Below are positions 54,980 to 63,642 of a DNA stretch of 64,000 bases, one piece after another. The position numbers and the translations under genes were made by a program. Below the pieces are notes generated by a model. It saw nothing but the letters and a program-made list of their open reading frames with translations, was not told the origin of the DNA and did not search any database. How positions within the stretch are numbered: the stretch's first letter is position 1; each line of letters starts with the position of its first letter. The DNA comes from Propionibacteriaceae bacterium (GTDB taxonomy: Bacteria; Actinomycetota; Actinomycetes; Propionibacteriales; Propionibacteriaceae), in NCBI GenBank assembly GCA_025965155.1, contig JAOPXN010000095.1:1-64000 (forward strand), read 5' to 3'.

Positions 54980-56568
54980 GACGCCCTCTTCTCGGGCGTT
55001 GCGGGGCTGTGCGCCTCAGTGCCGTGGTCGTCGCGGTGACCGCTGTCGCCGTGCACGTCGCCGGACTGAGTCACCTCGACCCGGTCCTCAGCGTCGTCGT
55101 GGTGCCGCTGGTCGACCGCCGCCGCCACGATCACCGGCTCGCCGCCGACCAAGGTGGGCTGCTCGCCCCGATCGGAGTCCGTCTCGTCGGGGCCGGTGAG
55201 CGAGTGCGAGTCCTGCTGCTGTGCGTAGTCGTGCTCGCTCTGGCCTTCGTCCCCCGCCGTCGCATCGTCGTAGACCTGCTCGGCCTCGTCGCCATGGGCG
55301 TGTTCCGACCCCGCGTCATCCGCCGCGGACCAGGCGTGCCCCTCAGTCTCCTGGCCTGCGTCAGCGGGCTCGTACTGGTCGGGGCCGAATCCCTGATCGT
55401 CACCGACGGGTTGGTCACGAACATAGTGGTCGGGGGCGTCCGGAGCGCTGGCGTAGTCGCCGTGGTGCGCTTCCGCCTCGGCCTCGCGGATGGACGCGGT
55501 TTCCGCCAGCGCGGCCCGCGACTGTGTCACCTGGGCCAGGATGTCGGCGGCGCTTACCGCTCCGGCGTACCGCCCGGTCTCCCGCGTGACCGCCACAGCG
55601 AGACCCACCGGCGAGGTGAGCGCGGAGTCCAGCGCCGTCCGGAGCGTGTCCTGTTCGGGGTCGAACGCCGCACCCAGGGCGAAGATCTGCCCCGGCCGAC
55701 TGGTGTCCGCCCATCCGAGCGGGTGAGCATCGCCGTCGATCACCAGGGTGGGTTCGCCCGGCCGCGCCGACGCGGGGTCCCGGACCACCTTGACGCGGTT
55801 CAGCGGCAAGTTCGCGGCCGAGGAGAAGGAGAGCGCGCGGTAGCCGCGGTCGCGTCCCACGAAACCCTCGACAAAGGAGTCAGCCGGCTCGTCCAGCAGC
55901 TGCTGCGGCGTACCGACCTGCGCCAACCGGCCGCCCACCCGCAGAATCGCCACCTGGTCGCCCAGCTTGATCGCCTCGTCGATGTCGTGGGTGATCAGGA
56001 CAATGGTCTTGCTCAGCTGCCGCTGCAGGTCCAAGAAGAGCTCGTGCAGCTCGCTCCGGACGACCGGGTCGACAGCGGAGAAGGGCTCATCCATCAGCAT
56101 CACCAGCGGGTCGGCAGCGAGCGCACGAGCGACTCCCACGCGTTGCTGCTGCCCACCGGAGAGCTGTGCCGGGTACCTGTCGGCCAGCTTGCGGTCCAGA
56201 CCGACGCTGTCCAGCAGCTCGATGGATCGCTTCCGCGTCTTGCTTTTGTCCCAGCCGAGCAGCCCGGGCACCGTGCCGACGTTCTCCAGCACGGTACGGT
56301 GCGGGAACAGGCCGCCGCTTTGAATGACGTAGCCCATCTGGCGGCGGAGTGTCGTCCTCCGCTTGGAGCGGAGCGGACTGCCGTCCCAGAGGATCCGGCC
56401 CGAGGTGGGCTCGATCATCCGGTTGATCATCCGCAGCGTCGTCGTCTTGCCGCAGCCCGACGGGCCGACAATCACGGTGATCTTGTCCGACGGCACTGTC
56501 AGACTCAGGTCGACAACCGCGGCAGTCCCATCGCGGAAGGTCTTGCCCACTGACTCGAACTCGATCAC
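54976..56568 (-). CDS. Osmoprotectant ABC transporter ATPase with a long acidic His-rich C-terminal tail
   Basis: This 530-residue protein has an ATPase domain (about 1-240) with Walker A GPSGCGKTT, signature LSGGQQQRVGVARALA, Walker B LVMLMDEPFSA and the switch His in LITHDIDEAI. It is OpuA/OpuB-like with a C-terminal regulatory region (about 245-375) that ends in one CBS-like half (GLAVAVTRETGRYAGAVSAA). A tail of about 150 residues from about 380 is dominated by Asp, Glu, His and Gln (EAEAEAHHGDYASAPDAPDH, EDRVEVTQSGDVHGDSGHRD). Such a tail is absent from typical family members. It may bind metal, sense ionic strength or simply be disordered. It is the first gene of the operon. Confidence 0.9.
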   Translation of the reverse strand: MIEFESVGKTFRDGTAAVVDLSLTVPSDKITVIVGPSGCGKTTTLRMINRMIEPTSGRILWDGSPLRSKRRTTLRRQMGYVIQSGGLFPHRTVLENVGTVPGLLGWDKSKTRKRSIELLDSVGLDRKLADRYPAQLSGGQQQRVGVARALAADPLVMLMDEPFSAVDPVVRSELHELFLDLQRQLSKTIVLITHDIDEAIKLGDQVAILRVGGRLAQVGTPQQLLDEPADSFVEGFVGRDRGYRALSFSSAANLPLNRVKVVRDPASARPGEPTLVIDGDAHPLGWADTSRPGQIFALGAAFDPEQDTLRTALDSALTSPVGLAVAVTRETGRYAGAVSAADILAQVTQSRAALAETASIREAEAEAHHGDYASAPDAPDHYVRDQPVGDDQGFGPDQYEPADAGQETEGHAWSAADDAGSEHAHGDEAEQVYDDATAGDEGQSEHDYAQQQDSHSLTGPDETDSDRGEQPTLVGGEPVIVAAAVDQRHHDDAEDRVEVTQSGDVHGDSGHRDDHGTEAHSPATPEKRAS

Positions 56569-56760
56569 GCCAACCTCATCTGTACTTCGTTGCTCATGGG
56601 TCGCGCCGCTGGGCGCAGTGTCGGACCCCGTGGTTGAGGGCTATATCGACCCTAACGGCAGGCTCGGACATTTAAAGGAAGCTGATCGGCGTGGCACTGG
56701 ATTACGGAAGGCGGGCAGGCCAGTCGCACAGCCGGTCGCCGCTGCATTCCACGCTCAGAA

Positions 56761-56776
56761 GTTACTCGCTGGTAAC
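56761..56776. promoter_or_regulatory. GTTAC-N6-GTAAC palindrome over the Fe-S oxidoreductase promoter
   Basis: GTTACTCGCTGGTAAC is a TetR-type inverted repeat overlapping a -10-like TAACAT (56773-56778). It is 80 bp before the GTG start of the oxidoreductase. TetR regulators of actinobacterial fatty-acid degradation bind TTAC/GTAA sites of this shape. The rest of 56569-56855 (between divergent genes) shows no gene or RNA. Confidence 0.55.
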
Positions 56777-56855
56777 ATGAGGGAGTGCGGCGTCCCCGCG
56801 TCCGGCACAAGCATTAGCGTGTGGGCACAGCAGCCCGCACCGGATGGAGCCCCAC

Positions 56856-59033
56856 GTGAAGATCGTCGCCATCGTCGTCGCCATCGCCGTGTCGTTGGTC
56901 GGCGTTGCCCTGTTCGCGCGGGCTGTCGCAGCCATCGTCGGGGTAGTCCGGCTGGGTCAGCCCACGGTCGGGCGAAATGACCGGCCACGCGACAGGTGGC
57001 AGCACATGCTGGCCGAGACACTCGGGCATACCCGGATGCTGCAGTGGACCAAGGTGGGGATCGCCCACTGGTTTGTGTTCATCGCCTTCGGCGCGTTGTT
57101 CTTCACCCTCGTCACCGCCTACGGACAGCTGTTCGACCCCCGCTTCGCGCTGCCGATCATCGGCCACTGGGTGGTCTATGAGTGGGCCAGTGAGCTGATC
57201 GCCTGGCTGGGCCTGATCTCGATCGTCTTCCTGATGGCCGTGCGGTTCCGGTCACGACGGGCCGGACGGCAGTCCCGCTTCTTCGGCTCCCGGACCTGGC
57301 AGGGCGTCTATGTCGAGCTGACCATCCTCGGCATTGTGGTCTGCGTCCTCACTCTGCGAGCGCTGGAGTACGCGTTGCTGGGCCCGGGAACCTCCCGCGT
57401 CCACTTCCCCTTGACCTGGTTCCTCGCTCCCCCGCCGGGCTCCGCCGCCGCTCTGGAAACCGCGATCGTCGCCGTTGCCGCCCTGAAGATTGTCATCTCG
57501 ATGGCCTGGTTCATCACCATCGGGCTGAACACCACCATGGGTGTCGCGTGGCACCGCTTCACCGCCTGGCCCAACATCTGGTTCAAGCGGGAGGCATCGG
57601 GTCGACCGGCACTGGGTGCACTGGCTCCGATTGTGGTCGACGGCAAGCCGCTGGACTTCAGCGACATCGAGGACCTCGACGAGGACGCCGCTCTGGGGGT
57701 CGGCAAGGTGGAGGACTTCACCTGGAAGGGTCTGCTGGACTTCACCAGCTGCACCGAGTGCGGCCGCTGCCAGAGCCAGTGCCCCGCCTGGAACACTCAG
57801 AAGCCGCTGTCGCCGAAGCTGCTGGTGATGGACCTGCGCGAGCACGCGTACGCCAAGGCGCCGTACCTCCAGGCCGCCGAGGCAGCCCGCCCAGAGCTCC
57901 CGGAAGCAGTTCGCGCCGAGGCCGCGAGGCCGCTGGTCGGCCCGATTCAGGTGCAGGAAGGGTTCGCCGGGGTCATTGACCCCGATGTTCTGTGGTCATG
58001 CACCAGCTGCGGGGCCTGCGTGCAGCAGTGCCCGGTCGACATCGAACATGTCGACCACATCATGGATATGCGCCGCTACCAGGTGATGATGGAGTCGGAG
58101 TTCCCCAGCCAGCTCAACAGCCTGTTCAAGGGCCTTGAGTCCAAAGGGAACCCGTGGAACCTGAGCCCGCGCGGCCGGATGGACTGGGCCAAGGAGCTGC
58201 CCTTCGAGGTACCCGTCATCGGTGAGGACCTGGAGGACCTGACCAGTGTCGAATACCTGTTCTGGGTCGGCTGCGCCGGCGCGTTCGAGGACCGGGCCAA
58301 GAAGACGACGCAGGCGGTGGCGGAGCTGCTGCATACGGCCGGGGTGTCGTTCGCGGTGCTCGGAAACGGCGAGACCTGCACCGGCGACCCGGCCCGCCGA
58401 GCGGGCAACGAGTTCGTCTTCCAGCAGCTGGCGCTGGAGAACGCGGAGACCTTGAAGGACGCGAAGGCGTCGAAGGTGGTCACCACCTGCGCCCACTGTC
58501 TCAACACACTGAAGAACGAGTATCCCCAGGTCGGCGTCGAGCTGGAGGTCGTGCACCACACCCAGCTGCTGAACCGGCTGGTCCGCGACGGTGCGCTGAC
58601 CCCGGTAGCTGCGCCGAACGGCTCGGTGGCCGGGCGCACCATCACCTACCACGATCCGTGCTTCCTGGGCCGGCACAACGAAATCTACGACCCGCCTCGC
58701 GATCTGCTGACCGTGCTGCCGGGCGCGACGGTGGCGGAGATGCCGCGCAACCGGCAGCGGTCGTTCTGCTGTGGGGCCGGCGGTGCCCAGATGTGGATGG
58801 AGGAGAAGATTGGTACCCGGATCAACCTGAACCGGACCGAAGAGGCCTTGGCGACACTAGTCGACGCCCAGCCCACCCGCGACACACCTTCGGCGATCGC
58901 CACCGGCTGCCCCTTCTGCCGGGTGATGCTCTCCGACGGGCTCACCGCCAAACAGGCCGACGGATCAGCGGCACAGTCGGTCGAGGTGCTGGACGTGGCC
59001 CAGCTGCTGTTGGAGTCCGTGCGTCGCGCCTGA
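56856..59033 (+). CDS. Membrane-bound iron-sulfur oxidoreductase with CCG domains
   Basis: A GTG start at 56856 (VKIVAIVVAIAVSLVGVALF) has GGAG 6 bp upstream. That gives 725 residues. The N-terminal third has five or six membrane helices resembling nitrate-reductase gamma (KVGIAHWFVFIAFGALFFTL; YVELTILGIVVCVLTLRALE). Then two 4Fe-4S clusters (CTECGRCQSQCP near residue 299 and CTSCGACVQQCP near 383) and two CCG/heterodisulfide-reductase-type domains (FWVGCAGAFEDRAKKTTQAV; YHDPCFLGRHNEIYDPPRDL; SFCCGAGGAQMWMEEKIG) follow. It is the Rv0338c-type protein, essential in Mycobacterium, thought to pass electrons from acyl-CoA dehydrogenase flavoproteins to quinone. The TetR-like site upstream fits a fatty-acid link. 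Confidence 0.93.
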   Translation: MKIVAIVVAIAVSLVGVALFARAVAAIVGVVRLGQPTVGRNDRPRDRWQHMLAETLGHTRMLQWTKVGIAHWFVFIAFGALFFTLVTAYGQLFDPRFALPIIGHWVVYEWASELIAWLGLISIVFLMAVRFRSRRAGRQSRFFGSRTWQGVYVELTILGIVVCVLTLRALEYALLGPGTSRVHFPLTWFLAPPPGSAAALETAIVAVAALKIVISMAWFITIGLNTTMGVAWHRFTAWPNIWFKREASGRPALGALAPIVVDGKPLDFSDIEDLDEDAALGVGKVEDFTWKGLLDFTSCTECGRCQSQCPAWNTQKPLSPKLLVMDLREHAYAKAPYLQAAEAARPELPEAVRAEAARPLVGPIQVQEGFAGVIDPDVLWSCTSCGACVQQCPVDIEHVDHIMDMRRYQVMMESEFPSQLNSLFKGLESKGNPWNLSPRGRMDWAKELPFEVPVIGEDLEDLTSVEYLFWVGCAGAFEDRAKKTTQAVAELLHTAGVSFAVLGNGETCTGDPARRAGNEFVFQQLALENAETLKDAKASKVVTTCAHCLNTLKNEYPQVGVELEVVHHTQLLNRLVRDGALTPVAAPNGSVAGRTITYHDPCFLGRHNEIYDPPRDLLTVLPGATVAEMPRNRQRSFCCGAGGAQMWMEEKIGTRINLNRTEEALATLVDAQPTRDTPSAIATGCPFCRVMLSDGLTAKQADGSAAQSVEVLDVAQLLLESVRRA

Positions 59034-59085
59034 GCTTCAGGCCATTCCAACGAGCCGCTGGCTCGAAACCTTTCCAGCAAGCTGG

Positions 59086-59139
59086 CTCGACGTCATCTGC
59101 ACTTGTGATGGCGTCATTATGGTGTCATGCTGACGTCAT
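59086..59139 (+). promoter_or_regulatory. GTCAT iterons upstream of the ribbon-helix-helix gene
   Basis: Three back-to-back 11-bp units (GATGGCGTCAT, TATGGTGTCAT, GCTGACGTCAT) cover 59107-59139. They end inside the start codon at 59138. A fourth, CTCGACGTCAT, lies at 59086-59096, 21 bp from the next unit. Ribbon-helix-helix dimers bind such short direct repeats cooperatively, so autorepression is likely. TATGGT could be the -10 box, giving a nearly leaderless message. Confidence 0.7.
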
Positions 59140-59791
59140 GGATCTTTCACCGTACATCGAGTCGGTGCGGCACGGCGTGACGAACGCCGCAGCCTTGGCC
59201 GACGAGAGCACCCAGCAGGTGGCACATCGGCTGGGCGCTGCCATCGAGTCCTCGACTCGGCTGGCCATCATCGAAGCGTTGTCGGACGCCGCCGGAACGA
59301 TCAGTGCCGAGCTCGCGCCGGCCTCGGTGGAGCTCCGGATGTCTGGACAGAACCCGGAGTTCGTGGTGTCCGTACCGGCCCCGGACCCGGAGCCGACGTT
59401 GCTGCGGCCGCCGGAGGACGCTGCCGCCGAGGAGCCCGAGTACGAGGACGAGCCGGTGGCCCGGGTCAGTCTTCGGCTGCCCAACTCGGTCAAGACCAAG
59501 GTCGACGAGCTGGCGGACGCCGACGGCATCTCCACCAACGCCTGGCTGATCAGGGCGGTTATGGATGCGCTGGCTGGCCGGCGTCGCGGCGACAACGTGC
59601 CTCCGGTGGCTCCGGTTCCACCCGTACCGCCAGTCTTCGGCGCCGGCGGTCCCTTCGGACCCAACGGTGTCTTCGGACCCGGCGGTGTGTTCGGCCCGAA
59701 CGGACCTTTCGGCGGCAGCCGGGAAGACCGACGCGCCGGCAGAGACCGCGAGCACGGCCATACGGGGAACGTCCAGGGGTGGGTCAGGTGA
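59138..59791 (+). CDS. Ribbon-helix-helix DNA-binding protein with Gly/Pro/Phe repeat tail
   Basis: A start at ATG 59138 (MDLSPYIESVRHGVTNAAAL) gives 217 residues. An N-terminal helical region (about 1-75) and an acidic linker (EDAAAEEPEYEDEP) lead to a CopG/Arc/HicB-like ribbon-helix-helix (VARVSLRLPNSVKTKVDELA, ADGISTNAWLIRAVMDALAG). Then a tail of short repeats follows (GPFGPNGVFGPGGVFGPNGP). It is not a plain antitoxin. Its partner downstream is a DUF4097 protein whose start overlaps the stop by 4 bp. The operator repeats over its start suggest it represses its own operon. The function is unknown. Confidence 0.85.
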   Translation: MDLSPYIESVRHGVTNAAALADESTQQVAHRLGAAIESSTRLAIIEALSDAAGTISAELAPASVELRMSGQNPEFVVSVPAPDPEPTLLRPPEDAAAEEPEYEDEPVARVSLRLPNSVKTKVDELADADGISTNAWLIRAVMDALAGRRRGDNVPPVAPVPPVPPVFGAGGPFGPNGVFGPGGVFGPNGPFGGSREDRRAGRDREHGHTGNVQGWVR

Positions 59792-60561
59792 CGTTCCGCA
59801 ACTTCGCTCACGACGGCATCCGTCACGTCTCGGTGGAGAACTTCGGCGCCGGATCGATCAGCATCGCCCCCGGGCCGGAGGACAACGCTGTCGAGGGCAG
59901 TCTGAACGCCGCTGACGAGGACTTCCTTGCTGCCATCGAGGTCCGTCAGGACGGCGACAAGCTACGAATCGACATGCCGCGCCGGCTCTTCTTTTCTTCG
60001 AGCGTGCATCTACGGATGGGCGTGCCGGCCGGGCTCACCTATTCGATCGCCTCCGGTTCGGCCGACATCACCATCTCCGCTCCGATCGCCCGTTCCAAGA
60101 TCGTCTCCGGGTCGGGCGACATCACGATCGCCGAGGCCGAGGACCTCAACTGCTCCACCGGCTCGGGCGATGTGGGCCTGGGCAGGCTCGTCGGGTCCGG
60201 CGCCAGGATGAACACCGGTTCCGGCGACATCATCGTCAGCGCTGCCCACTGCCCCGTGTCCGCAAAGTCGGGCTCAGGCACCGTGGTCATCCGTTCGCTG
60301 CACGAGTCGGCACTTCAGGCCAGCTCCGGGTCTGGAGACATCGCCATTCCGTCGACCACCGGATCGGTTGACCTGCGCTCCGCGTCCGGCTCCCTGACGG
60401 TCGGTATCGCCGAGGACCTGCCGGCATGGCTCGACCTGAACTCGGTCAGCGGCCAGATCCGGATCACGCTGGAGGCAAGCGGTGAACCGGGACCGGATGA
60501 GCCGTATGTATCGGTCAGGGCGCGGACCGCCTCGGGAGAGATCGCGGTCTATCGAGCCTGA
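59788..60561 (+). CDS. DUF4097 beta-repeat protein
   Basis: A GTG start at 59788 (VTFRNFAHDGIRHVSVENFG) makes a GTGA 4-bp overlap with the preceding stop, with AGGGG upstream. The next GTG 9 bp earlier is possible. It is 257 residues with no signal peptide or membrane segment. A head domain of about 75 residues is followed by right-handed beta-helix-like turns built on GSGDI motifs (IASGSADITIS, KIVSGSGDITIAEA, STGSGDVGLGRL, NTGSGDIIVSA, SSGSGDIAIPS, SASGSLTVGIA). This is the DUF4097 fold of putative adhesins. The function is unknown. The coupling to an RHH regulator suggests that DUF4097 is the effector. Confidence 0.88.
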   Translation: MTFRNFAHDGIRHVSVENFGAGSISIAPGPEDNAVEGSLNAADEDFLAAIEVRQDGDKLRIDMPRRLFFSSSVHLRMGVPAGLTYSIASGSADITISAPIARSKIVSGSGDITIAEAEDLNCSTGSGDVGLGRLVGSGARMNTGSGDIIVSAAHCPVSAKSGSGTVVIRSLHESALQASSGSGDIAIPSTTGSVDLRSASGSLTVGIAEDLPAWLDLNSVSGQIRITLEASGEPGPDEPYVSVRARTASGEIAVYRA

Positions 60562-60567
60562 GCCCAG

Positions 60568-60598
60568 CCGAGGCTAAATCCGCCAGCTCTAGCCTCGG
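60568..60598. terminator. Terminator between the DUF4097 gene and dcd
   Basis: A 9-bp perfect stem (CCGAGGCTA / TAGCCTCGG) with a 13-nt loop lies between the two convergent stops. Confidence 0.75.
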
Positions 60599-60604
60599 TC
60601 GGCT

Positions 60605-61180
60605 TCAGATCTTGGTGCGGTGGAAGTTGAGGTGTGACCGGCTCGGCGTCGGGCCACGCTGCCCCTGATATCGCGAGCCGTACACCGAAGAGCCGTAGGG
60701 GTGCTCCGACGGCGAACTGAGCTTGAAGAAGCACAGCTGGCCGATCTTCATGCCCGGCCACAGCTTGATAGGCAGCGTCGCCACGTTGGACAGCTCCAAG
60801 GTGACGTGCCCGGAGAAGCCGGGGTCGATGAACCCAGCCGTGGCGTGGGTCAGCAGCCCCAGCCGACCGAGTGAGGACTTGCCCTCGACCCGCGCCGCGA
60901 TGTCGTCGGGCAGCGTGACCACCTCATAGATCGACCCAAGCGCAAACTCACCGGGATGGAGGATGAACGGGTCGTCCTCATCCGGCTGCACCATCCGAGT
61001 GAGCTCCGACTGGTCCTCCGAGGGGTCAATGTGCGGGTAGCGGTGGTTCTCGAAGACACGGAAGTAGCGGTCCAGCCTGACGTCGATGCTGGAGGGCTGC
61101 ACCATCTCGCTGGAGTACGGCTCCAGCCCGATCCGACCGGCGTCGATCTGGGCCTTGATGTCGCGATCCGAAAGCAGCAT
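60605..61180 (-). CDS. dcd: dCTP deaminase (possibly bifunctional with dUTPase activity)
   Basis: This 191-residue trimeric enzyme makes dUTP (or dUMP) from dCTP for thymidylate synthesis. Signatures are [57 protein letters not shown] with the catalytic Glu in [19 protein letters not shown] and the C-terminal [16 protein letters not shown]. This is the actinobacterial form, some members of which also hydrolyse dUTP. It is a single gene, about 25 bp from the stop of the RDD-FHA gene upstream on the same strand. Confidence 0.97.
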   Translation of the reverse strand: MLLSDRDIKAQIDAGRIGLEPYSSEMVQPSSIDVRLDRYFRVFENHRYPHIDPSEDQSELTRMVQPDEDDPFILHPGEFALGSIYEVVTLPDDIAARVEGKSSLGRLGLLTHATAGFIDPGFSGHVTLELSNVATLPIKLWPGMKIGQLCFFKLSSPSEHPYGSSVYGSRYQGQRGPTPSRSHLNFHRTKI

Positions 61181-61205
61181 GAGGCGACCCTACTTACTGG
61201 GTCAG

Positions 61206-62279
61206 TTACTGCGTCGCCGGCGTCCGCTTGATTTCCAACCAGTGGTCCCCGAAGGAGACGATGTTGCCCTCCGCTACGTGGATGACGTCCCCCGGCGGGC
61301 AGGGGGTGGACAGACCGCCGGCACTGGTCACGCTCGACCCGTTGGTGGAACCACGGTCCATCACAAACATGCCGCTCTGATCGACGCCGATCGCCAGATG
61401 GGTCTTCGACACCGTACGGGTCTCGTCCACGATCTTGATCAGCTCGGCGTCATCCTCACCGGGACGTCCCTGCGGGTTGCGGCCGAGCAGGATCAGGCCC
61501 GCAACCTCGAGGTCGCGGCCGTCGTCGAGCCCTGCTACCCAGCCTTCGTGCTGCGGCCTAGCGGTCGTCGCGGTCCTGGGGTACTCAGTCGGCCCGGTGA
61601 CGACCGGTGGAGGCGGTGCCGCAGGAAACTGGGTGGAAGCCGGGTTCGGTGGAGCCGGCACCGGTGGGTACGGCTGCGCGGCGGCCGGCTCGGGCTGGCG
61701 GTACGGGCTTGGGCGCGGCCCGTAGACCGGCTGGGGCGGGGCAGGCTGCTGTGGTGGCAGCAACCCCTGCCGGACGGATGCGCCGCTCCCGGCCCGCGGC
61801 GGGGCCAGAGGACGTTCGGCAATCACCACCGAGTCGACCAGCAAGTCGTGCAGAGCCTGCCGCCGGGGGTTGCGTGGCAACAACACGGCCAACGCGATCA
61901 GGCCGATGAAGCTACCGATGAGCACCCAGAGCGCGGCCGCGCGGAGCAGAAACCGGGCCCAGCCGATCGGGCGGCCGTCGGTCAGCCCGACCAGCTGCAG
62001 CTTCATCAGCCGCATCCCCGGCCCCGCCGCCCTGGTGGCGTACATCCACGACACCACAAGCGCCCAGCCGATGCCGATCAGTACGGCCAGGACGTTCAGC
62101 AGCACCCGGCCCGCGCCGGGATCGAGCGCTCCCGCGATAGCCAGCAGCGTGATCATCACCGCGACCGGCGCCAGGAAGTCGATCAGGAAGGCGATGAACC
62201 GCGCGGTGAGCGGTGCGACCTCGACCCCAGGCGGCAACCCGGTGGTACGGGCCGGCGATTGCGGCTGCGGCGATTCCAT
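61206..62279 (-). CDS. RDD-domain membrane protein fused to a C-terminal FHA domain
   Basis: This 357-residue protein has an RDD domain (about residues 20-160) with three to four membrane helices (RFIAFLIDFLAPVAVMITLL; LLNVLAVLIGIGWALVVSWM; LRAAALWVLIGSFIGLIALA). A Pro-rich linker of about 80 residues follows. The C-terminal FHA domain (LEVAGLILLGRNPQGRPGED; TRTVSKTHLAIGVDQSGMFV; MDRGSTNGSSVTSAG) binds phosphothreonine. It is likely a docking site for kinase-phosphorylated partners at the membrane. It is downstream of another FHA gene and a PP2C phosphatase gene on the same strand. Confidence 0.92.
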   Translation of the reverse strand: MESPQPQSPARTTGLPPGVEVAPLTARFIAFLIDFLAPVAVMITLLAIAGALDPGAGRVLLNVLAVLIGIGWALVVSWMYATRAAGPGMRLMKLQLVGLTDGRPIGWARFLLRAAALWVLIGSFIGLIALAVLLPRNPRRQALHDLLVDSVVIAERPLAPPRAGSGASVRQGLLPPQQPAPPQPVYGPRPSPYRQPEPAAAQPYPPVPAPPNPASTQFPAAPPPPVVTGPTEYPRTATTARPQHEGWVAGLDDGRDLEVAGLILLGRNPQGRPGEDDAELIKIVDETRTVSKTHLAIGVDQSGMFVMDRGSTNGSSVTSAGGLSTPCPPGDVIHVAEGNIVSFGDHWLEIKRTPATQ

Positions 62280-62316
62280 GACTGAAGCTCCTATCGAACG
62301 ACATGCGATGTTACGG

Positions 62317-63642
62317 CTACTGATCCCGGTGCGGCGGGTCGATGGTGATCCGGACGCCGTCGCCGAGCTCGAGGATGCTCCCGAGACTGACGGTGACCGG
62401 CTGACCGGTGGCCAACCGTTGCGGCTGGCCGCGGCGGCCGGGCGGGATCAGCAGCGTGCCGTTGGTCGAGCCGAGGTCGGTGACGACCACCTGCCAACCC
62501 TCCGGCGCTATCTGTACGTGGGTCCGGCTGATGTCCTGGCTCGGGCTCAGCACGGTCATCAGGCGAGCGCCGGGACTGTCAGACCGATCGGCGCTCGGCG
62601 CCCGGCCGATCAGGACCGGGCCGTCCAGCGCGAGGCCGCTTCCGTCCGGTGCCCGTACGGTCGCCAGTGCTGGACGGGCCCTCAGCTGGGGTCGCTGCGG
62701 CGGGATCGGGGCGCCGCACACCACGCAACTGGCAGCCGTCGGCGGGTTCGGGTGATCGAGCGGGCAGACCACCGCCATGATCATCGCCTCCCCGTGCACA
62801 CCCGGCTCGGGCACCGGCGGTGGGGCGTACGCCGGCTCGTCGTACCGGCCGGCCGGACTGATCGGCGGTGGCGGCGGTATCGGAGTCGAGGTCGAGGTCG
62901 GTGCCAGCGGCGGCACGGGCGCAGCCGGCGCTTCGTCCGGCCCGCGCTGCTCGGATGCCTCGACGGACGGCATCAGCTCGGTGTCGGCGTCCTCGTATCC
63001 GCTGGGGGCGGGGTACCAGGCGGTGGTCGGCGTGGGGGTGTCCACAGCATCCGCATCGACGGGCGCTGTTGCCTCCGCTCCTTGGTCGAACTCCCACCAG
63101 CTCGCCGCACCGGCGGCGGCAGGTTCATCCGCAACGAAATCGCTCGGGACGGGGACGGCTACCTGCGGAGATGTCACGCGGGCGGCAACCCGTGCGTCCA
63201 GCAGCACGGAGCCAGCCCGGACAGCGCCGACGACCAGAGGCAGCTCGGCGGCGGCGAGCCCGCCGGGCTGCATGTCGATCCGGACCTGTTCGACGCCGCC
63301 CAGCCCGGTCTCGGTCCAGGTTTGGATTCCCGCGCCGTCAGCCACGATCGCGCCGTCGGACAGATCCACCACCGACACGGCGCCGCGTACCAGCGAACGC
63401 ATGCCGTCCGCGGTCCAGAAGAAGGCGGCGAAGGTGGGCATTGCCTCGATCCCGAAGGCGGCCATCCGGGACGCCAGCTCGGTGATGGAGCCAGCGGCCA
63501 GTACCTCCTCCCACAGGGTGCTGACCAGCTCAGCGTCCGCGGCTGCGGACGGCTCCAGTACGACCAGCGAGGTCGGTCCGGCGAGGACAATCCATTCCCC
63601 CGCGGTGTAGCTGGCGCGCCACTGCCCTACCGGCTGGCTCAT
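62317..63642 (-). CDS. FHA-domain protein with zinc-ribbon-like motif
   Basis: A start at ATG 63642 (MSQPVGQWRASYTAGEWIVL) overlaps the PP2C stop by 4 bp. It gives 441 residues. The N-terminal domain (about 1-160) is of unknown type (LAGPTSLVVLEPSAAADAEL, MPTFAAFFWTADGMRSLVRG). A Pro/Ala-rich disordered linker and a CPLD...CVVCGAPIPPQ zinc-ribbon-like pair of Cys motifs (near residue 300) follow. A C-terminal FHA domain (SGLALDGPVLIGRAPSADRS; QDISRTHVQIAPEGWQVVVT; DLGSTNGTLLIPP) completes it. It is coupled to the phosphatase and should read Ser/Thr phosphorylation. The kinase is not in the window. Confidence 0.9.
   Translation of the reverse strand: MSQPVGQWRASYTAGEWIVLAGPTSLVVLEPSAAADAELVSTLWEEVLAAGSITELASRMAAFGIEAMPTFAAFFWTADGMRSLVRGAVSVVDLSDGAIVADGAGIQTWTETGLGGVEQVRIDMQPGGLAAAELPLVVGAVRAGSVLLDARVAARVTSPQVAVPVPSDFVADEPAAAGAASWWEFDQGAEATAPVDADAVDTPTPTTAWYPAPSGYEDADTELMPSVEASEQRGPDEAPAAPVPPLAPTSTSTPIPPPPPISPAGRYDEPAYAPPPVPEPGVHGEAMIMAVVCPLDHPNPPTAASCVVCGAPIPPQRPQLRARPALATVRAPDGSGLALDGPVLIGRAPSADRSDSPGARLMTVLSPSQDISRTHVQIAPEGWQVVVTDLGSTNGTLLIPPGRRGQPQRLATGQPVTVSLGSILELGDGVRITIDPPHRDQ

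Noticed and set aside
55009-56553. 514-codon plus-strand frame opposite the osmoprotectant ATPase
   Set aside because: It is antisense to Walker and signature motifs of a clear ATPase and has no ribosome binding site or recognisable domain.
56569-56855. Search for a tRNA or small RNA in the 287-bp gap
   Set aside because: No acceptor-stem or T-loop pattern was found. Only the GTTAC/GTAAC palindrome and a promoter-like box are supported.
59138-59791. Reading the RHH gene as a classical HicB or ParD antitoxin
   Set aside because: The protein is longer than such antitoxins, has an extra N-terminal domain and a repeat tail, and the partner is a DUF4097 protein rather than a HicA or ParE toxin.
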